From the NCBI RefSeq assembly GCF_039536245.1, contig NZ_BAAAYN010000027.1, positions 1 to 36,082 on the forward strand: a DNA stretch of 36,082 bases, given 5' to 3'. This stretch comes from Cryptosporangium minutisporangium. GTDB taxonomy: Bacteria; Actinomycetota; Actinomycetes; Mycobacteriales; Cryptosporangiaceae. The notes beneath the pieces were generated by a model. It was not told where the DNA came from. It saw only the letters and a program-made list of their open reading frames with translations, and ran no database searches. The position numbers were made by a program, and so were the translations under genes. Shown here in pieces: positions 27,917-36,082 of the stretch; the first letter of the stretch is position 1, and every line of letters starts with the position of its first letter.

Positions 27917-28020
27917 GCCCGCTGAGGACGAGTCTGGCAGTCGAGCGGGCCGACGTCGTGACCTTGGCCCTGGCGTCGTAAGGAGGCCCGCTCGACTGTC
28001 AGACTCGCACGTCAGCGGGC
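27917..28020. repeat. Long interrupted inverted repeat between thiolase and meaB
   Basis: The arms at 27917-27951 and 27985-28020 are complementary over about 35 bases with only a few mismatches. Their inner 21 bases differ at a single position, and a 33-base loop separates them. The right arm overlaps the last codons and the TGA (28012-28014) of the thiolase gene. It can act as a strong terminator or attenuator of that transcript before meaB. Its size is larger than most simple terminators. Confidence 0.8.
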
Positions 28021-29208
28021 CGCAACCTTAAGAATCAACGCGTCGCCCTGGCCACCGCCGCCGCAGAGCGAGGCCGCACCGACACCGCCACCGCGGCGCT
28101 GCAGCTCCAGCGCCAGGTGCAGCGCGATCCGCGCGCCGGACATCCCGATCGGGTGGCCCAGCGCGATCGCCCCGCCGTTGACGTTGACCTTCGCGTCGAT
28201 CTCTTCCTCGGAGAGGCCGAGGGCCCGCGCCGAGTGGACACCGACCGCGGCGAACGCCTCGTTGATCTCGATCAGGTCCAGGTCGGCCACCGAGAGGCCT
28301 TCCTTACCCAGGGCGTGCTCGATCGCGTTCGCCGGCTGCGGCAGGAGGGAGTTGTCCGGGCCCGCGACGTTGCCGTGCGCGCCGATCTCCGCCAGCCAGG
28401 TCAGACCCAGCTCCTCGGCCTTGGCCTTGCTCATCACGACGACCGCGGCCGCACCGTCGGAGATCTGCGACGACGAACCAGCGGTGATCGTGCCGTCCTT
28501 GGCGAACGCGGCCCGGAGCTTGGCCAGGGTCTGGGTGGTGGTGTCCGCCCGCACGCCCTCGTCGGTGGAGAACACGATCGGGTCGCCCTTGCGCTGCGGG
28601 ATCGACACCGGCGCGATCTCGGCGTCGAACACGCCGTTCTTCGCCGCGGCGGCCGCACGCTGGTGGCTGCGAGCGCTGAACGCGTCCTGGTCCTCGCGGG
28701 TCAGCCCGGCGACCCCGACGAACTTCTCGGTGGACTCGCCCATCGCGATCTTGTCGAACGCGTCGGTCAGGCCGTCGTGCGCCATCGAGTCGAGGACCTC
28801 GATCGAGCCGTACTTGTACCCGGCGCGCGACTTCGGCAGCACGTGCGGCGCGTTCGTCATCGACTCCTGGCCACCGGCCACCACGATGTCGAACTCACCG
28901 GCGCGGATCAGCTGATCGGCGAGCGCGATCGCGTCCAGGCCCGACAGGCAGACCTTGTTGATCGTGATCGTCGGGACGCTCATCGGAATTCCGGCTTTGA
29001 ATGCCGCCGGGCGCGCCGGGTTCTGGCCGGCACCGGCCTGCAGCACCTGACCCATGATCACGTACTGCACCTGCTCGGGGGCGACCCCGGCGCGCTCGAG
29101 GGCGGCCTTGATCGCCACGCCGCCGAGATCGGCTGCCGAGAAATCCTTCAGCGACCCTTGGAGCCGCCCCATGGGGGTGCGCGCGCCGCTGACGATTACG
29201 GAAGTCAT
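28012..29208 (-). CDS. Acetyl-CoA C-acetyltransferase (thiolase)
   Basis: This enzyme condenses two acetyl-CoA to acetoacetyl-CoA, or runs the reverse thiolysis. The 398-residue protein has the full thiolase set: nucleophile Cys87 in NKVCLSG, NEAFA, the active His in [11 protein letters not shown] and the second catalytic Cys in [11 protein letters not shown]. Length is typical of biosynthetic, homotetrameric thiolases. ATG 29208 follows GGAGGCG at good spacing. It diverges from the methylmalonyl-CoA epimerase gene, and with ccr and meaB nearby it suits entry to the ethylmalonyl-CoA pathway. Confidence 0.96.
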   Translation of the reverse strand: MTSVIVSGARTPMGRLQGSLKDFSAADLGGVAIKAALERAGVAPEQVQYVIMGQVLQAGAGQNPARPAAFKAGIPMSVPTITINKVCLSGLDAIALADQLIRAGEFDIVVAGGQESMTNAPHVLPKSRAGYKYGSIEVLDSMAHDGLTDAFDKIAMGESTEKFVGVAGLTREDQDAFSARSHQRAAAAAKNGVFDAEIAPVSIPQRKGDPIVFSTDEGVRADTTTQTLAKLRAAFAKDGTITAGSSSQISDGAAAVVVMSKAKAEELGLTWLAEIGAHGNVAGPDNSLLPQPANAIEHALGKEGLSVADLDLIEINEAFAAVGVHSARALGLSEEEIDAKVNVNGGAIALGHPIGMSGARIALHLALELQRRGGGVGAASLCGGGGQGDALILKVAAR

Positions 29209-29384
29209 GGGACGCCTCCGAAAAGATGATTACGGGGATGTCACGTCACCATACCGATGAGTAGCTTCAATGGTGCCGTGAGAGATGCCACAGCCATCCG
29301 CGGATGGCTTCACGTACCTTCAGCGGCCACGACGCGGGAAACCGCGGAATCGTTCCACAAGCACGCTGCCGTGAGGAGCCACTG

Positions 29385-29813
29385 ATGGCCATTCGCCGGA
29401 TCGACCATGTCGGTATCGCCGTTCCGGATCTGGACGAGGCGCTCGCGTTCTACCGGGACACGTTCGGTCTCGTCGCCGAACACGAAGAGGTGAACGAGGA
29501 GCAGGGCGTCCGGGAGGCGATGTTGGTGCCGGCGGACGGCGACCCGTCGACCGGCCGGGTGCAGCTGTTGGCGCCGCTCCGGGCCGACTCCGCGATCGGC
29601 AAGTTCCTCGACCGGTCCGGACCCGGCATTCAGCAGATGGCCTACACGGTCGACGACATCGAGAAGACCAGTGAAGAGCTGCGCGCGAAGGGCCTACGGC
29701 TGCTCTACGACGCGCCGCGGCGCGGCACCGCGGGATCGCGGATCAACTTCGTCCACCCCAAGGACACCGGCGGTGTCCTAGTCGAGCTGGTGGAGCCCGG
29801 CGGCGCCCACTGA
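29385..29813 (+). CDS. mce: Methylmalonyl-CoA epimerase
   Basis: The epimerase interconverts (2S)- and (2R)-methylmalonyl-CoA so that the mutase can use it. The 142-residue protein is a vicinal-oxygen-chelate fold of two halves: IDHVGIAVPDLDEALAFY, then GIQQMAYTVDDIEKT and INFVHPKDTGGVLVELVEP. Putative metal ligands are His8, Gln60 and Glu134. The position usually occupied by a third His (LHHMA in Propionibacterium) is Gln84 here. I start at ATG 29385 after GAGGAG. The frame runs upstream to 29304 without similarity. Confidence 0.92.
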   Translation: MAIRRIDHVGIAVPDLDEALAFYRDTFGLVAEHEEVNEEQGVREAMLVPADGDPSTGRVQLLAPLRADSAIGKFLDRSGPGIQQMAYTVDDIEKTSEELRAKGLRLLYDAPRRGTAGSRINFVHPKDTGGVLVELVEPGGAH

Positions 29814-29943
29814 CCCCGGCGGCCACGGCCGCCCCGTCCGTGGCAGCGCGAGCGCGCTGAGCTGCGGGGAGGCGGCCGCTGCCCAGCCGGACCCACCGGG
29901 TGGAGTGGGTCACAGGATGGTCTTCTGAATCATTACTGGTGGG

Positions 29944-29949
29944 TAACAT
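29944..29949 (+). promoter_or_regulatory. Weak candidate -10 box for ccr
   Basis: TAACAT lies 46 bases before the ccr GTG, in the only AT-rich stretch of the intergenic region. The -35 position reads TCTTCT at a 17-bp spacing, a poor match, so this is tentative. Confidence 0.25.
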
Positions 29950-29995
29950 TCGGCCACTCCCAAGCCCTGTAGGACCGATCTGGAGGCGCCGACCC

Positions 29996-31327
29996 GTGAA
30001 GCAGATCCTCGACGCGATCCTTGCCGATGAGCTGGACGCAGTAGGCGCGCTGGAGGTGCCCGAGTCCTACCGCGGTGTAGTGGTCCGCAAGGACGAGGTG
30101 GACATGTTCGCCGGGCGGACCACCCGCGACAAGGATCCCCGGGAATCGCTGCACGTCCAGGAGATCGCCACCCCGGAGCTCGGGCCGGGCGAAGCGCTGG
30201 TCGCGGTGATGGCCTCGGCGGTCAACTACAACACCGTCTGGACGTCGATCTTCGAGCCGGTGTCCACGTTCGGTTTCCTCGAGCGGTACGGCCGGCTCTC
30301 GCCGCTGACCAAGCGGCACGACCTGCCGTACCACGTGGTCGGCTCCGACCTGGCCGGCGTCGTGCTGCGCACCGGCCCGGGCGTGAACAAGTGGAAGGTC
30401 GGCGACGAGGTCGTCGCGCACTGCCTCTCGGTCGAGCTGGAGAGCCACGAGGGTCACGACGACACGATGCTCGACCCCGAGCAGCGCATCTGGGGCTTCG
30501 AGACGAACTTCGGCGGCCTGGCCGATCTCGCGCTGGTCAAGGCCAACCAGCTGATGCCCAAGCCCGACCACCTCTCGTGGGAGGAAGCGGCCTCCCCCGG
30601 CCTGGTGAACTCGACCGCCTACCGGCAGCTGGTGAGCAACAACGGCGCCGGCATGAAGCTCGGCGACACCGTTCTCATCTGGGGCGCCTCCGGCGGTCTG
30701 GGCTCGTACGCCACCCAGCTGGCGCTGGCGTCGGGCGCGACCCCGGTGTGTGTGGTCTCCAGCCCGGACAAGGCCGAGATCGTCCGCTCGATGGGCGCAG
30801 ACCTGGTGATCGACCGCAACGCCGAGGGTTACAAGTTCTGGAAGGACGAGCACAACCAGGACCCGCGGGAGTGGCGCCGTTTCGGCGCCAAGATCCGCGA
30901 GCTGACCGGCGGTAAAGACCCCGACATCGTGTTCGAGCACCCGGGTCAGGAGACGTTCGGCGCGAGTGTGTTCGTGGCTCGCAAGGGCGGCACCATCGTT
31001 ACTTGTGCCTCCACTTCCGGTTATCTGCACCAGTACGACAACCGTTACCTCTGGATGAACCTGAAGCGCATTATCGGGTCGCATTTCGCTAACTACCGCG
31101 AGGCTTACCTCGCCAACGACCTAATTGCGACCGGACGGATTCATCCGACTCTTTCGAAGGTCTACCCGCTCGAGCAGACCGGGCAGGCAGCCTTCGACGT
31201 CCACCGGAACCTTCATCAGGGGAAGGTCGGCGTGCTCTGCCTGGCGCCGGAGGAGGGTCTCGGCGTGCGGAACGAGGAGAAGCGGAACCGGCACATCGAC
31301 GCGATCAACCGGTTCCGCTCACGCTGA
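29996..31327 (+). CDS. ccr: Crotonyl-CoA carboxylase/reductase Ccr
   Basis: Ccr reductively carboxylates crotonyl-CoA with NADPH and CO2 to (2S)-ethylmalonyl-CoA, the key step of the ethylmalonyl-CoA pathway and a source of polyketide extender units. The 443-residue MDR-fold protein has the nucleotide-binding GASGGLGSYATQ and HPGQETFGASVF. Counting from the chosen start, Asn79 (VNYNTVW), Phe168-Glu169 (WGFETNFGG) and His363 (GSHFANYREA) sit at a constant offset of two from the CO2-pocket residues Asn81, Phe170, Glu171 and His365 of the Kitasatospora enzyme, which supports both function and start. The GTG at 29996 follows TGGAGG. Codons from about 30990 to 31160 are less GC-biased than the rest. 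Confidence 0.97.
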   Translation: MKQILDAILADELDAVGALEVPESYRGVVVRKDEVDMFAGRTTRDKDPRESLHVQEIATPELGPGEALVAVMASAVNYNTVWTSIFEPVSTFGFLERYGRLSPLTKRHDLPYHVVGSDLAGVVLRTGPGVNKWKVGDEVVAHCLSVELESHEGHDDTMLDPEQRIWGFETNFGGLADLALVKANQLMPKPDHLSWEEAASPGLVNSTAYRQLVSNNGAGMKLGDTVLIWGASGGLGSYATQLALASGATPVCVVSSPDKAEIVRSMGADLVIDRNAEGYKFWKDEHNQDPREWRRFGAKIRELTGGKDPDIVFEHPGQETFGASVFVARKGGTIVTCASTSGYLHQYDNRYLWMNLKRIIGSHFANYREAYLANDLIATGRIHPTLSKVYPLEQTGQAAFDVHRNLHQGKVGVLCLAPEEGLGVRNEEKRNRHIDAINRFRSR

Positions 31328-31336
31328 TCGATGAGG

Positions 31337-31419
31337 CTTGTCCAGGCCCGGTTCGCCGAGCGATCGCCACGTAGCCGGGCATCGCGAAGCGCACCGATGG
31401 TGCGCCGGGCCTGAACAAG
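31337..31419. repeat. Interrupted inverted repeat after ccr
   Basis: CTTGTCCAGGCCCGG (31337-31351) and CCGGGCCTGAACAAG (31405-31419) are complementary at 14 of 15 positions across a 53-base spacer. The repeat begins nine bases after the ccr stop and may be part of its transcription end. Confidence 0.6.
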
Positions 31420-31425
31420 TCTCGA

Positions 31426-31471
31426 CCGAGGCCGTGCCGGGCGCCGTGGGGGCCGCTCGTCACGGCCTCGG
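31426..31471 (+). terminator. Terminator of ccr
   Basis: CCGAGGCCGTG (31426-31436) pairs perfectly with CACGGCCTCGG (31461-31471) around a 24-base loop and is followed by TTTG. The loop is long, but the perfect stem and position after ccr favour termination. Confidence 0.6.
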
Positions 31472-31751
31472 TTTGTCCGGGGGAGGACGGCCCGGGCGCC
31501 ACCCCGGCGGTGGGGCATCGCGTCGATTCGGAACTGCTCGTCCGACTACCCAATCGCGCCGAGGCGTCCAGAAAAGATCACACACAGTGAAATGGACGCC
31601 GTCGAAACGCGTGGTGCACCAGTGCACTGGGGTGTTCCGCTGAGTCGCGGATCAGCCGAACCGCCGTACGGTGTGTCGCTTGGGTTTTTCGCGTCGAATG
31701 TGAGAGAGGGTTCGCTAGATGCGGCCATCCGGGTCTGCGATAGTGGGCGGC

Positions 31752-33113
31752 ATGCAGCCGACCCCCACCGAGAACAACCTCTCGTTCTTCGACTCCTCGA
31801 ACACTGATCCGGGCTTCACCATCGCGCTGCGCGGGTACGACCGGCACCAGGTCAACGAGCACCTGCAGCGGCTCACCACCGAGCTGACGCAGAACCAGTC
31901 CGCGAAGTCCGAGGCCGAGCAGAAGCTCGCCGAGGCACACCACCGGGTGCGCGCGGTCGAGCAGCAGCTCACCGCGTTGCAGCAGCAGATGCGTAGCCAG
32001 CAGAAGCAGCTCCAGGAGAACTCGAAGCCGACGCTGTCCGGCCTCGGTACCCGGGTCGAGCAGTTGCTGCGGCTGGCCGAGGAGCAGGCGAACGAGCACC
32101 GCACCGAGGCGGAGAAGAAGGCCGAGGAGACTCTCTCGGCCGCCCGCCTGCAGGCGCGCGAGCTGACCGAGAAGGCCCGCGCGGAGGCGCAGTCCGTCAA
32201 GGTCGCCGCCGAGCGGGACGCCACCGGTGTGCGGGAAGCTGCCGAGCGCGACGCGGGCGAGATCCATGCCGAGGTCACCCGCGAGGTCGACGCCATCCGG
32301 GCCACCGCCGACCGCGAGACCCGGCAGATGCGCACCACGGCCGACCACGAGGTCGCCGAGCTCAAGGCACGGGTACACCGCGAGGTGGCGCAGCTGCAGG
32401 CCACCGCGGAGCGGGAGGCGACCCAGCTGCGGGCGGCGGCCAAGCAGGAGACCGAGCAGCTCCGCAACAAGGTCAAGGCGGAGACCGAGCAGCTGCGCAC
32501 CACGGTGCGGCAGGAGACCGAGCAGCTGCGCAGCGAGGCCACCCGCGAGGCCGAGCAGAAGCGGGGCGAGGCGAGCCGCATCCTGGCCGAGGCACGCGAG
32601 AAGCGCGACAACGACCTGCAGGAGCTCGAGCTCCAGCTGGCCGAGCGGCGCGAGCGGGCCGAGCAGGAGGAGTCGCAGCGGCACGCGGCCGCGGTCGCCG
32701 AGACCCAGAAGCTCGTCGCCGAGGCCGAGCAGCGCGCCCGGGTCGCCGAGACCCGCGCCCGCGAGGTCGAGGCCCACACCGAGTCGCGCCGCAAGGCCGC
32801 CGAGGCCCAGGCCAAGGACATCGTCGAGAAGGCACGGGCGCTCGCCGACAAGACCGTCAGCGAGGCGCGCGCCGAGTCCGAGCGCCTGATGTCGGACGCC
32901 AAGGCCAACGCCGAGCACAACACGACGCAGGCCAAGCGTCAGGTGTCCGAGCTCACCGCCCAGCGGGACGCGATCACGACGCAGCTCGGCCAGCTGCGCG
33001 AGATGCTCGCCGGCCTGGTCGGCGGCGGCGCGGCGGCGGCCACAGTGGCGAAGGCCGCCGAGGTGGCCAAGACCGAGCCGGTCGAGGCGCCGAGCGCAAA
33101 CGGGCGAGGCTGA
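31752..33113 (+). CDS. filP: FilP-like DivIVA-domain coiled-coil protein
   Basis: The 453-residue protein has the DivIVA-type N-terminal motif FTIALRGYDRHQVNEHL, then a linker with GLGTRVEQLLRLAEEQAN and a long charged coiled coil with runs such as EREATQLRAAAKQETEQLR, and a conserved end (ITTQLGQLREMLAGLVGG). Streptomyces FilP shows the same succession (GYDRAQV, GLGARVEKILRLAEEEA, REMLATL) with a shorter rod. FilP forms an intermediate-filament-like network under hyphal tips and interacts with DivIVA. I start at ATG 31752. An ATG-less extension to 31719 is unlikely. It is followed by a terminator and a scy-like gene. Confidence 0.88.
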   Translation: MQPTPTENNLSFFDSSNTDPGFTIALRGYDRHQVNEHLQRLTTELTQNQSAKSEAEQKLAEAHHRVRAVEQQLTALQQQMRSQQKQLQENSKPTLSGLGTRVEQLLRLAEEQANEHRTEAEKKAEETLSAARLQARELTEKARAEAQSVKVAAERDATGVREAAERDAGEIHAEVTREVDAIRATADRETRQMRTTADHEVAELKARVHREVAQLQATAEREATQLRAAAKQETEQLRNKVKAETEQLRTTVRQETEQLRSEATREAEQKRGEASRILAEAREKRDNDLQELELQLAERRERAEQEESQRHAAAVAETQKLVAEAEQRARVAETRAREVEAHTESRRKAAEAQAKDIVEKARALADKTVSEARAESERLMSDAKANAEHNTTQAKRQVSELTAQRDAITTQLGQLREMLAGLVGGGAAAATVAKAAEVAKTEPVEAPSANGRG

Positions 33114-33380
33114 TCGATCGAGGTGTTCTCCGACGCCGGGCCCCAGCGACGTGGTCCGGCACCGGGCGGTGGCTGCACTCACCGACGGCGCGGTGACCCG
33201 GTGTACGCACCGGGTCACCAACCGTTAACAGGGTGCCGACGCCGAGACACCACATGATCGGTCGGCGCGTGGAACGATGTGTCGATGGGCGTTGCCGGCC
33301 AGGCGATTCCCACACCGGAGTTACAGAGCGCCTGACCGCCGCCATGGGGGTCCGGCTCGGAACGATGCGAGTATGACTGC
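33114..33380. other. Intergenic region between filP and the scy-like gene
   Basis: This 267-bp gap contains a strong hairpin (33192-33219) followed by an AT-richer stretch with GTTAACA (33223-33229), the most likely place for the scy promoter. No good -10 partner was found. Confidence 0.45.
33192..33219 (+). terminator. Terminator of filP, UACG tetraloop
   Basis: GGTGACCCGGTG (33192-33203) and CACCGGGTCACC (33208-33219) form a perfect 12-bp stem closed by TACG, a member of the very stable UNCG tetraloop class. It lies 78 bases after the filP stop. Confidence 0.85.
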
Positions 33381-36082
33381 ATGTCGCAGGAGGACGGGCA
33401 CGGCCTTCTCCCGGTGAGCGGCGGCGAACCGATGCCGTCGTTCGAGGTGGTGCTGCGCGGATACGACCGACGTCAGGTCGAAGACGCGCTGCGCCGGATG
33501 GAAGGCGAGCTGGGCGCGGTCGCTTCGGACCGCGACGCCGCGTACGCGCGTTCGGACGCGTACGCCGCCCAGGTCGAGCGGCTGCACGCCGAGATCGACC
33601 GGCTCCGCGGCGAGATCTACCACCTGCGGCAGCAGCTGGAGTACGCCGTCCGCAACCCGCACGCCGAGGTCAGCGCCCGCGTGCAGCAGATCCTCGACCT
33701 GGCAGAGGCCGAGGCGAACGAGATCCGCGCCACCGCTCAGAACGAGCTGGTGGGCGCCCGGAACACCGTCCAGCGAGCCGCCGCCGAGGCGGAGGCTGCC
33801 GCGCATCGCGTCCTGGACGACGCCGCGCGGGACGCCCGCGGCTTACTGCGCGACGCCGAGCAGGAGGTCACCCGGCAGCGCGAGGAGGCCGAGCGGGAGC
33901 TCGTCGAACACCTCATCGGGCTGCGGGAGGAGATCGCCCGCGCCCAGGAGATCATCGACGAGAACGAGGCCGAGGCCCGTCGCCGGGCGGAAGCGATCCT
34001 GCAGGACGCCGAGGAGCGCGCCACCGCACTCCCGGCCGAGGCCGAGGCCTACGCCCAGGAGGTCCGCGAAGGCGCCGACGAGTACGCCGAGACCACTCGG
34101 AGCGAGGCGGAGGCCTACTCGACGCGTACCCGGTCCGACGCCGACTCCTACGCCAACCAGCTGACGACCGCCGCGAACGAGCGGCTGTCCGCTGCCGTCA
34201 ACGCCGCCGAGGAACAGGCCGAGGAGCTGGCCGCCGAGGCCCGCGAGCTGGCCAACACGATCGAGGCCGAGGCGCGCGAACGGGCGGATGCGCTGATCGC
34301 GGAGGCCGAGAGCCGGCTCGCCGAGGCAGAGCAGCGCATCGCCGACGCGGAGCAGAAGGCCGCCGCCGCGATCAAGAAGGCCGACAACCACGCCGAGGGT
34401 GTGGCCCGCGAGGCCGACGACTACGCCAGCTCCGCCCGGCGTAATGCCGACGAGTACTCGGTCACCACCCGCAAGGAGGCCGACGACCACGCCGAGCGGG
34501 TCGCCCGGCTGGCCGACGACCACGAGAGCACGGTCCGGCTGGCAGCCGACGAGTACGCGACGAGTACTCGCCGGGAGGCCGACACTTACGCCACGACGAT
34601 CCGCGCCGAAGCCGATACCTACCGCACGACCACCCAGACCGCCGCGGACGAGTACGCCGAGGCCACCCGCCGTGAAGCCGACGAACACGTCGTCCTGGCG
34701 AACCGGAAGGCCGACGACCACGCGGAGCGGGTGGCCCGCGAGGCCGACGACTACGCCGCAGCCACCCGGCGCAGCGCCGAGGAGACCGCAACCCGGGTCA
34801 CCGCCGAGGCGGCTGCGGAGGCCGCCCGACTGACCGACGACGCCGCGGCCGAGGCGGCCCGCCTGACCGCGGAGGCGCAGCAGCGCGCCGACGAGCTCAC
34901 CGCCGAGGCCGAGGCCCGGCGCACCGCGCTCACCACCGAGGCCGCCGCAGAGGCGACCCGGATCGTCGCCGAGGCCGAGCGGGTCGCCTCCGCGCACACC
35001 GCGCAGGCGGACGAGCAGGTCCAGACGATGATCGACGCGGCCGAGCAGCAGGCCGCGCTGGTCACGCGCGACGCGGACGACACCGCGGCGACCACGGTGA
35101 GCCAGGCGCAGGAGCGGGCTCGGACGATCATCACGGTCGCCGAGGCACGGTCCCGCGACCTCGTCGGCACCGCCGAGCGGCGGGCGCAAGACCTGGTGGC
35201 CGACGCCGAGCGTCGTGCGGCCAAGGTGCGCAGCGCGGGCGAGGAGAAGGCCGCGACGCTGGTCGCGAGCGCGGAGGAGCGGGTACGGGCGCTGCAGGCC
35301 GATGCCGAGCAACGCGCGGAGGCGGTCGTCGCCGAAGCGCACGAGCAGGCAGCACAGGCCGCAGCCGAGGCCGCCGAGGCGACCGCCGACGTCTTCCGGC
35401 GCGCCCGGGAGGCCGAGGACGCCGCCGCGACCGTCCGGGCGGACGCCGAGGAGGAGGTTGCCCGCGCGCTCGCGGAGTCGGAGGAGAAGGCCGCCGAACT
35501 CGTCCGCACCGCGCAGGAGAAGGCCAGCGCGCTCCGTGCGCAGGCCGAGGAGCACGCCCGGAAGGCCGAGGACGACCGGGACGAAGCCGCCGAGGCACTG
35601 CGCGACGCCCAGGAGAAGCTGCACGCCGCCGAGCAGGAGGCGGCGACCACGGTTGCCGGCGCAAAGATGGTGGCGCGCCGCAAGGCGAGCGAGTTGATCG
35701 AGGCCGCCGAGCAGAAGGCGACCGAGACGACGTCCGCCGCCGAGGCGCTCGCGTCCGAGACGAGAAAAGCGGCGGACGACCACGCCGAGCGCGTGGCCCG
35801 GGAGTCCGACGACTACGCGATGTCCACGCGGCGCAGCGCCGACGAGCACAGCACGAAGGTTCGGGGCGAGGCGGACCAGTACGCGTCCTCGGTCCGGCGC
35901 GAGGCCGACGAGCACGCGAACCGGGTCAAGACCGAAGCCGACACGCACCGGGCCACCGCCGAGAAGGCCGCCGCCGACGTCACGGCGAAGGCGGAGGCCA
36001 CCGCCGCCGAGCTGGTCTCCAAGGCCGAGTCCAAGGCCTCCAAGCTGCTGTCCGAGGCCACCTCGGTGGCGGCGGCCGCCAC
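33381..36082 (+). CDS. scy: Scy-like polarity coiled-coil protein, partial (3' end outside window)
   Basis: The frame opens at ATG 33381 and has no stop to the window edge (900 codons). The N-terminus has a DivIVA-type motif, FEVVLRGYDRRQVEDALRRM. The rest is a continuous Ala/Glu/Arg-rich coiled coil. From 34041 it runs in 11-residue repeats of the form AD(E/D)YAxxxRRE (for example ADDYASSARRN, ADEYSVTTRKE, ADDHAERVARL), one per 33 bases to about 34808. A second block with the same sequence style starts at 35772. Hendecad repeats and a place beside filP are the hallmarks of Scy, which organises the tip polarity complex with DivIVA and FilP in Streptomyces. Leu155 is encoded by TTA (33843-33845), a rare codon in high-GC actinomycetes. 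There is no clear Shine-Dalgarno sequence before the start. Confidence 0.85.
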   Translation, partial: MSQEDGHGLLPVSGGEPMPSFEVVLRGYDRRQVEDALRRMEGELGAVASDRDAAYARSDAYAAQVERLHAEIDRLRGEIYHLRQQLEYAVRNPHAEVSARVQQILDLAEAEANEIRATAQNELVGARNTVQRAAAEAEAAAHRVLDDAARDARGLLRDAEQEVTRQREEAERELVEHLIGLREEIARAQEIIDENEAEARRRAEAILQDAEERATALPAEAEAYAQEVREGADEYAETTRSEAEAYSTRTRSDADSYANQLTTAANERLSAAVNAAEEQAEELAAEARELANTIEAEARERADALIAEAESRLAEAEQRIADAEQKAAAAIKKADNHAEGVAREADDYASSARRNADEYSVTTRKEADDHAERVARLADDHESTVRLAADEYATSTRREADTYATTIRAEADTYRTTTQTAADEYAEATRREADEHVVLANRKADDHAERVAREADDYAAATRRSAEETATRVTAEAAAEAARLTDDAAAEAARLTAEAQQRADELTAEAEARRTALTTEAAAEATRIVAEAERVASAHTAQADEQVQTMIDAAEQQAALVTRDADDTAATTVSQAQERARTIITVAEARSRDLVGTAERRAQDLVADAERRAAKVRSAGEEKAATLVASAEERVRALQADAEQRAEAVVAEAHEQAAQAAAEAAEATADVFRRAREAEDAAATVRADAEEEVARALAESEEKAAELVRTAQEKASALRAQAEEHARKAEDDRDEAAEALRDAQEKLHAAEQEAATTVAGAKMVARRKASELIEAAEQKATETTSAAEALASETRKAADDHAERVARESDDYAMSTRRSADEHSTKVRGEADQYASSVRREADEHANRVKTEADTHRATAEKAAADVTAKAEATAAELVSKAESKASKLLSEATSVAAAA

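Larger units (their letters stand above)
31328..31751. other. Intergenic region between ccr and filP
   Basis: These 424 bases hold two inverted repeats (31337-31419 and 31426-31471), then a stretch with an imperfect palindrome around GTGCACCAGTGCAC (31613-31626) and a T-rich patch at 31682-31690. A filP promoter is expected in the second half, but no clear -35/-10 pair is visible. No gene is supported here. Confidence 0.5.

Noticed and set aside
31578-33221. A 547-codon minus-strand frame rich in Leu and Gly
   Set aside because: It is antisense to filP. The sense strand encodes a coherent DivIVA-type coiled coil.
33843-35948. A 701-codon minus-strand frame opposite the scy-like gene
   Set aside because: It is the complement of the hendecad repeats. 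The plus strand has the DivIVA motif and continuous coiled coil.

Overview
The window is high-GC DNA from an actinomycete. It carries the GlgE (maltose-1-phosphate) pathway for making alpha-glucan, a 1673-residue L_180-type NAD-glutamate dehydrogenase, part of the ethylmalonyl-CoA pathway, and a pair of DivIVA-type coiled-coil polarity proteins of the FilP/Scy kind. The FilP/Scy pair beside methylmalonyl-CoA epimerase, thiolase and meaB is the gene order known from Streptomyces, so a polar-growing, probably mycelial actinomycete is likely. A Cryptosporangium- or Frankia-like organism would fit, but that is a guess.

Layout. 1-930 holds a 32-bp-period repeat element and a 20-copy 18-bp tandem array. 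The array abuts the stop of a minus-strand ABC ATPase (927-1700). 2211-15580 is the glucan block: glgX (+), a small membrane protein and glgP (-), then glgE-treS-mak-glgB (+) diverging from glgP. 15758-16006 is a small unknown gene. 16063-17386 is a remnant of a urea ABC transporter: an intact urtE and a truncated, frameshifted urtD. 17481-22502 is the NAD-GDH. 22719-24069 holds a YbbN-type thioredoxin and a DUF3817 membrane protein. 24070-24987 is gene-free and rich in repeats, including a second, inverted copy of the 32-bp-period element and a 16-bp tandem array. 24988-26764 is a three-gene minus-strand operon (membrane protein, unknown, pentapeptide repeat). 26842-31327 is the acyl-CoA block: meaB and thiolase (-), methylmalonyl-CoA epimerase and ccr (+). 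31752 to the right edge holds filP and a partial scy.

How the genes work together. TreS interconverts trehalose and maltose, maltokinase makes maltose-1-phosphate, GlgE extends alpha-1,4-glucan and GlgB branches it. GlgP and GlgX take the polymer apart. In the acyl-CoA block, thiolase starts acetyl-CoA condensation, Ccr makes ethylmalonyl-CoA, and the epimerase and MeaB serve the (2R)-methylmalonyl-CoA mutase step. FilP and Scy are expected at hyphal tips.

The least explained sequence is the repeat system. Two loci 24 kb apart have the same asymmetric inverted architecture around a shared core, and each is followed by a short tandem array that butts against the stop codon of a minus-strand gene.
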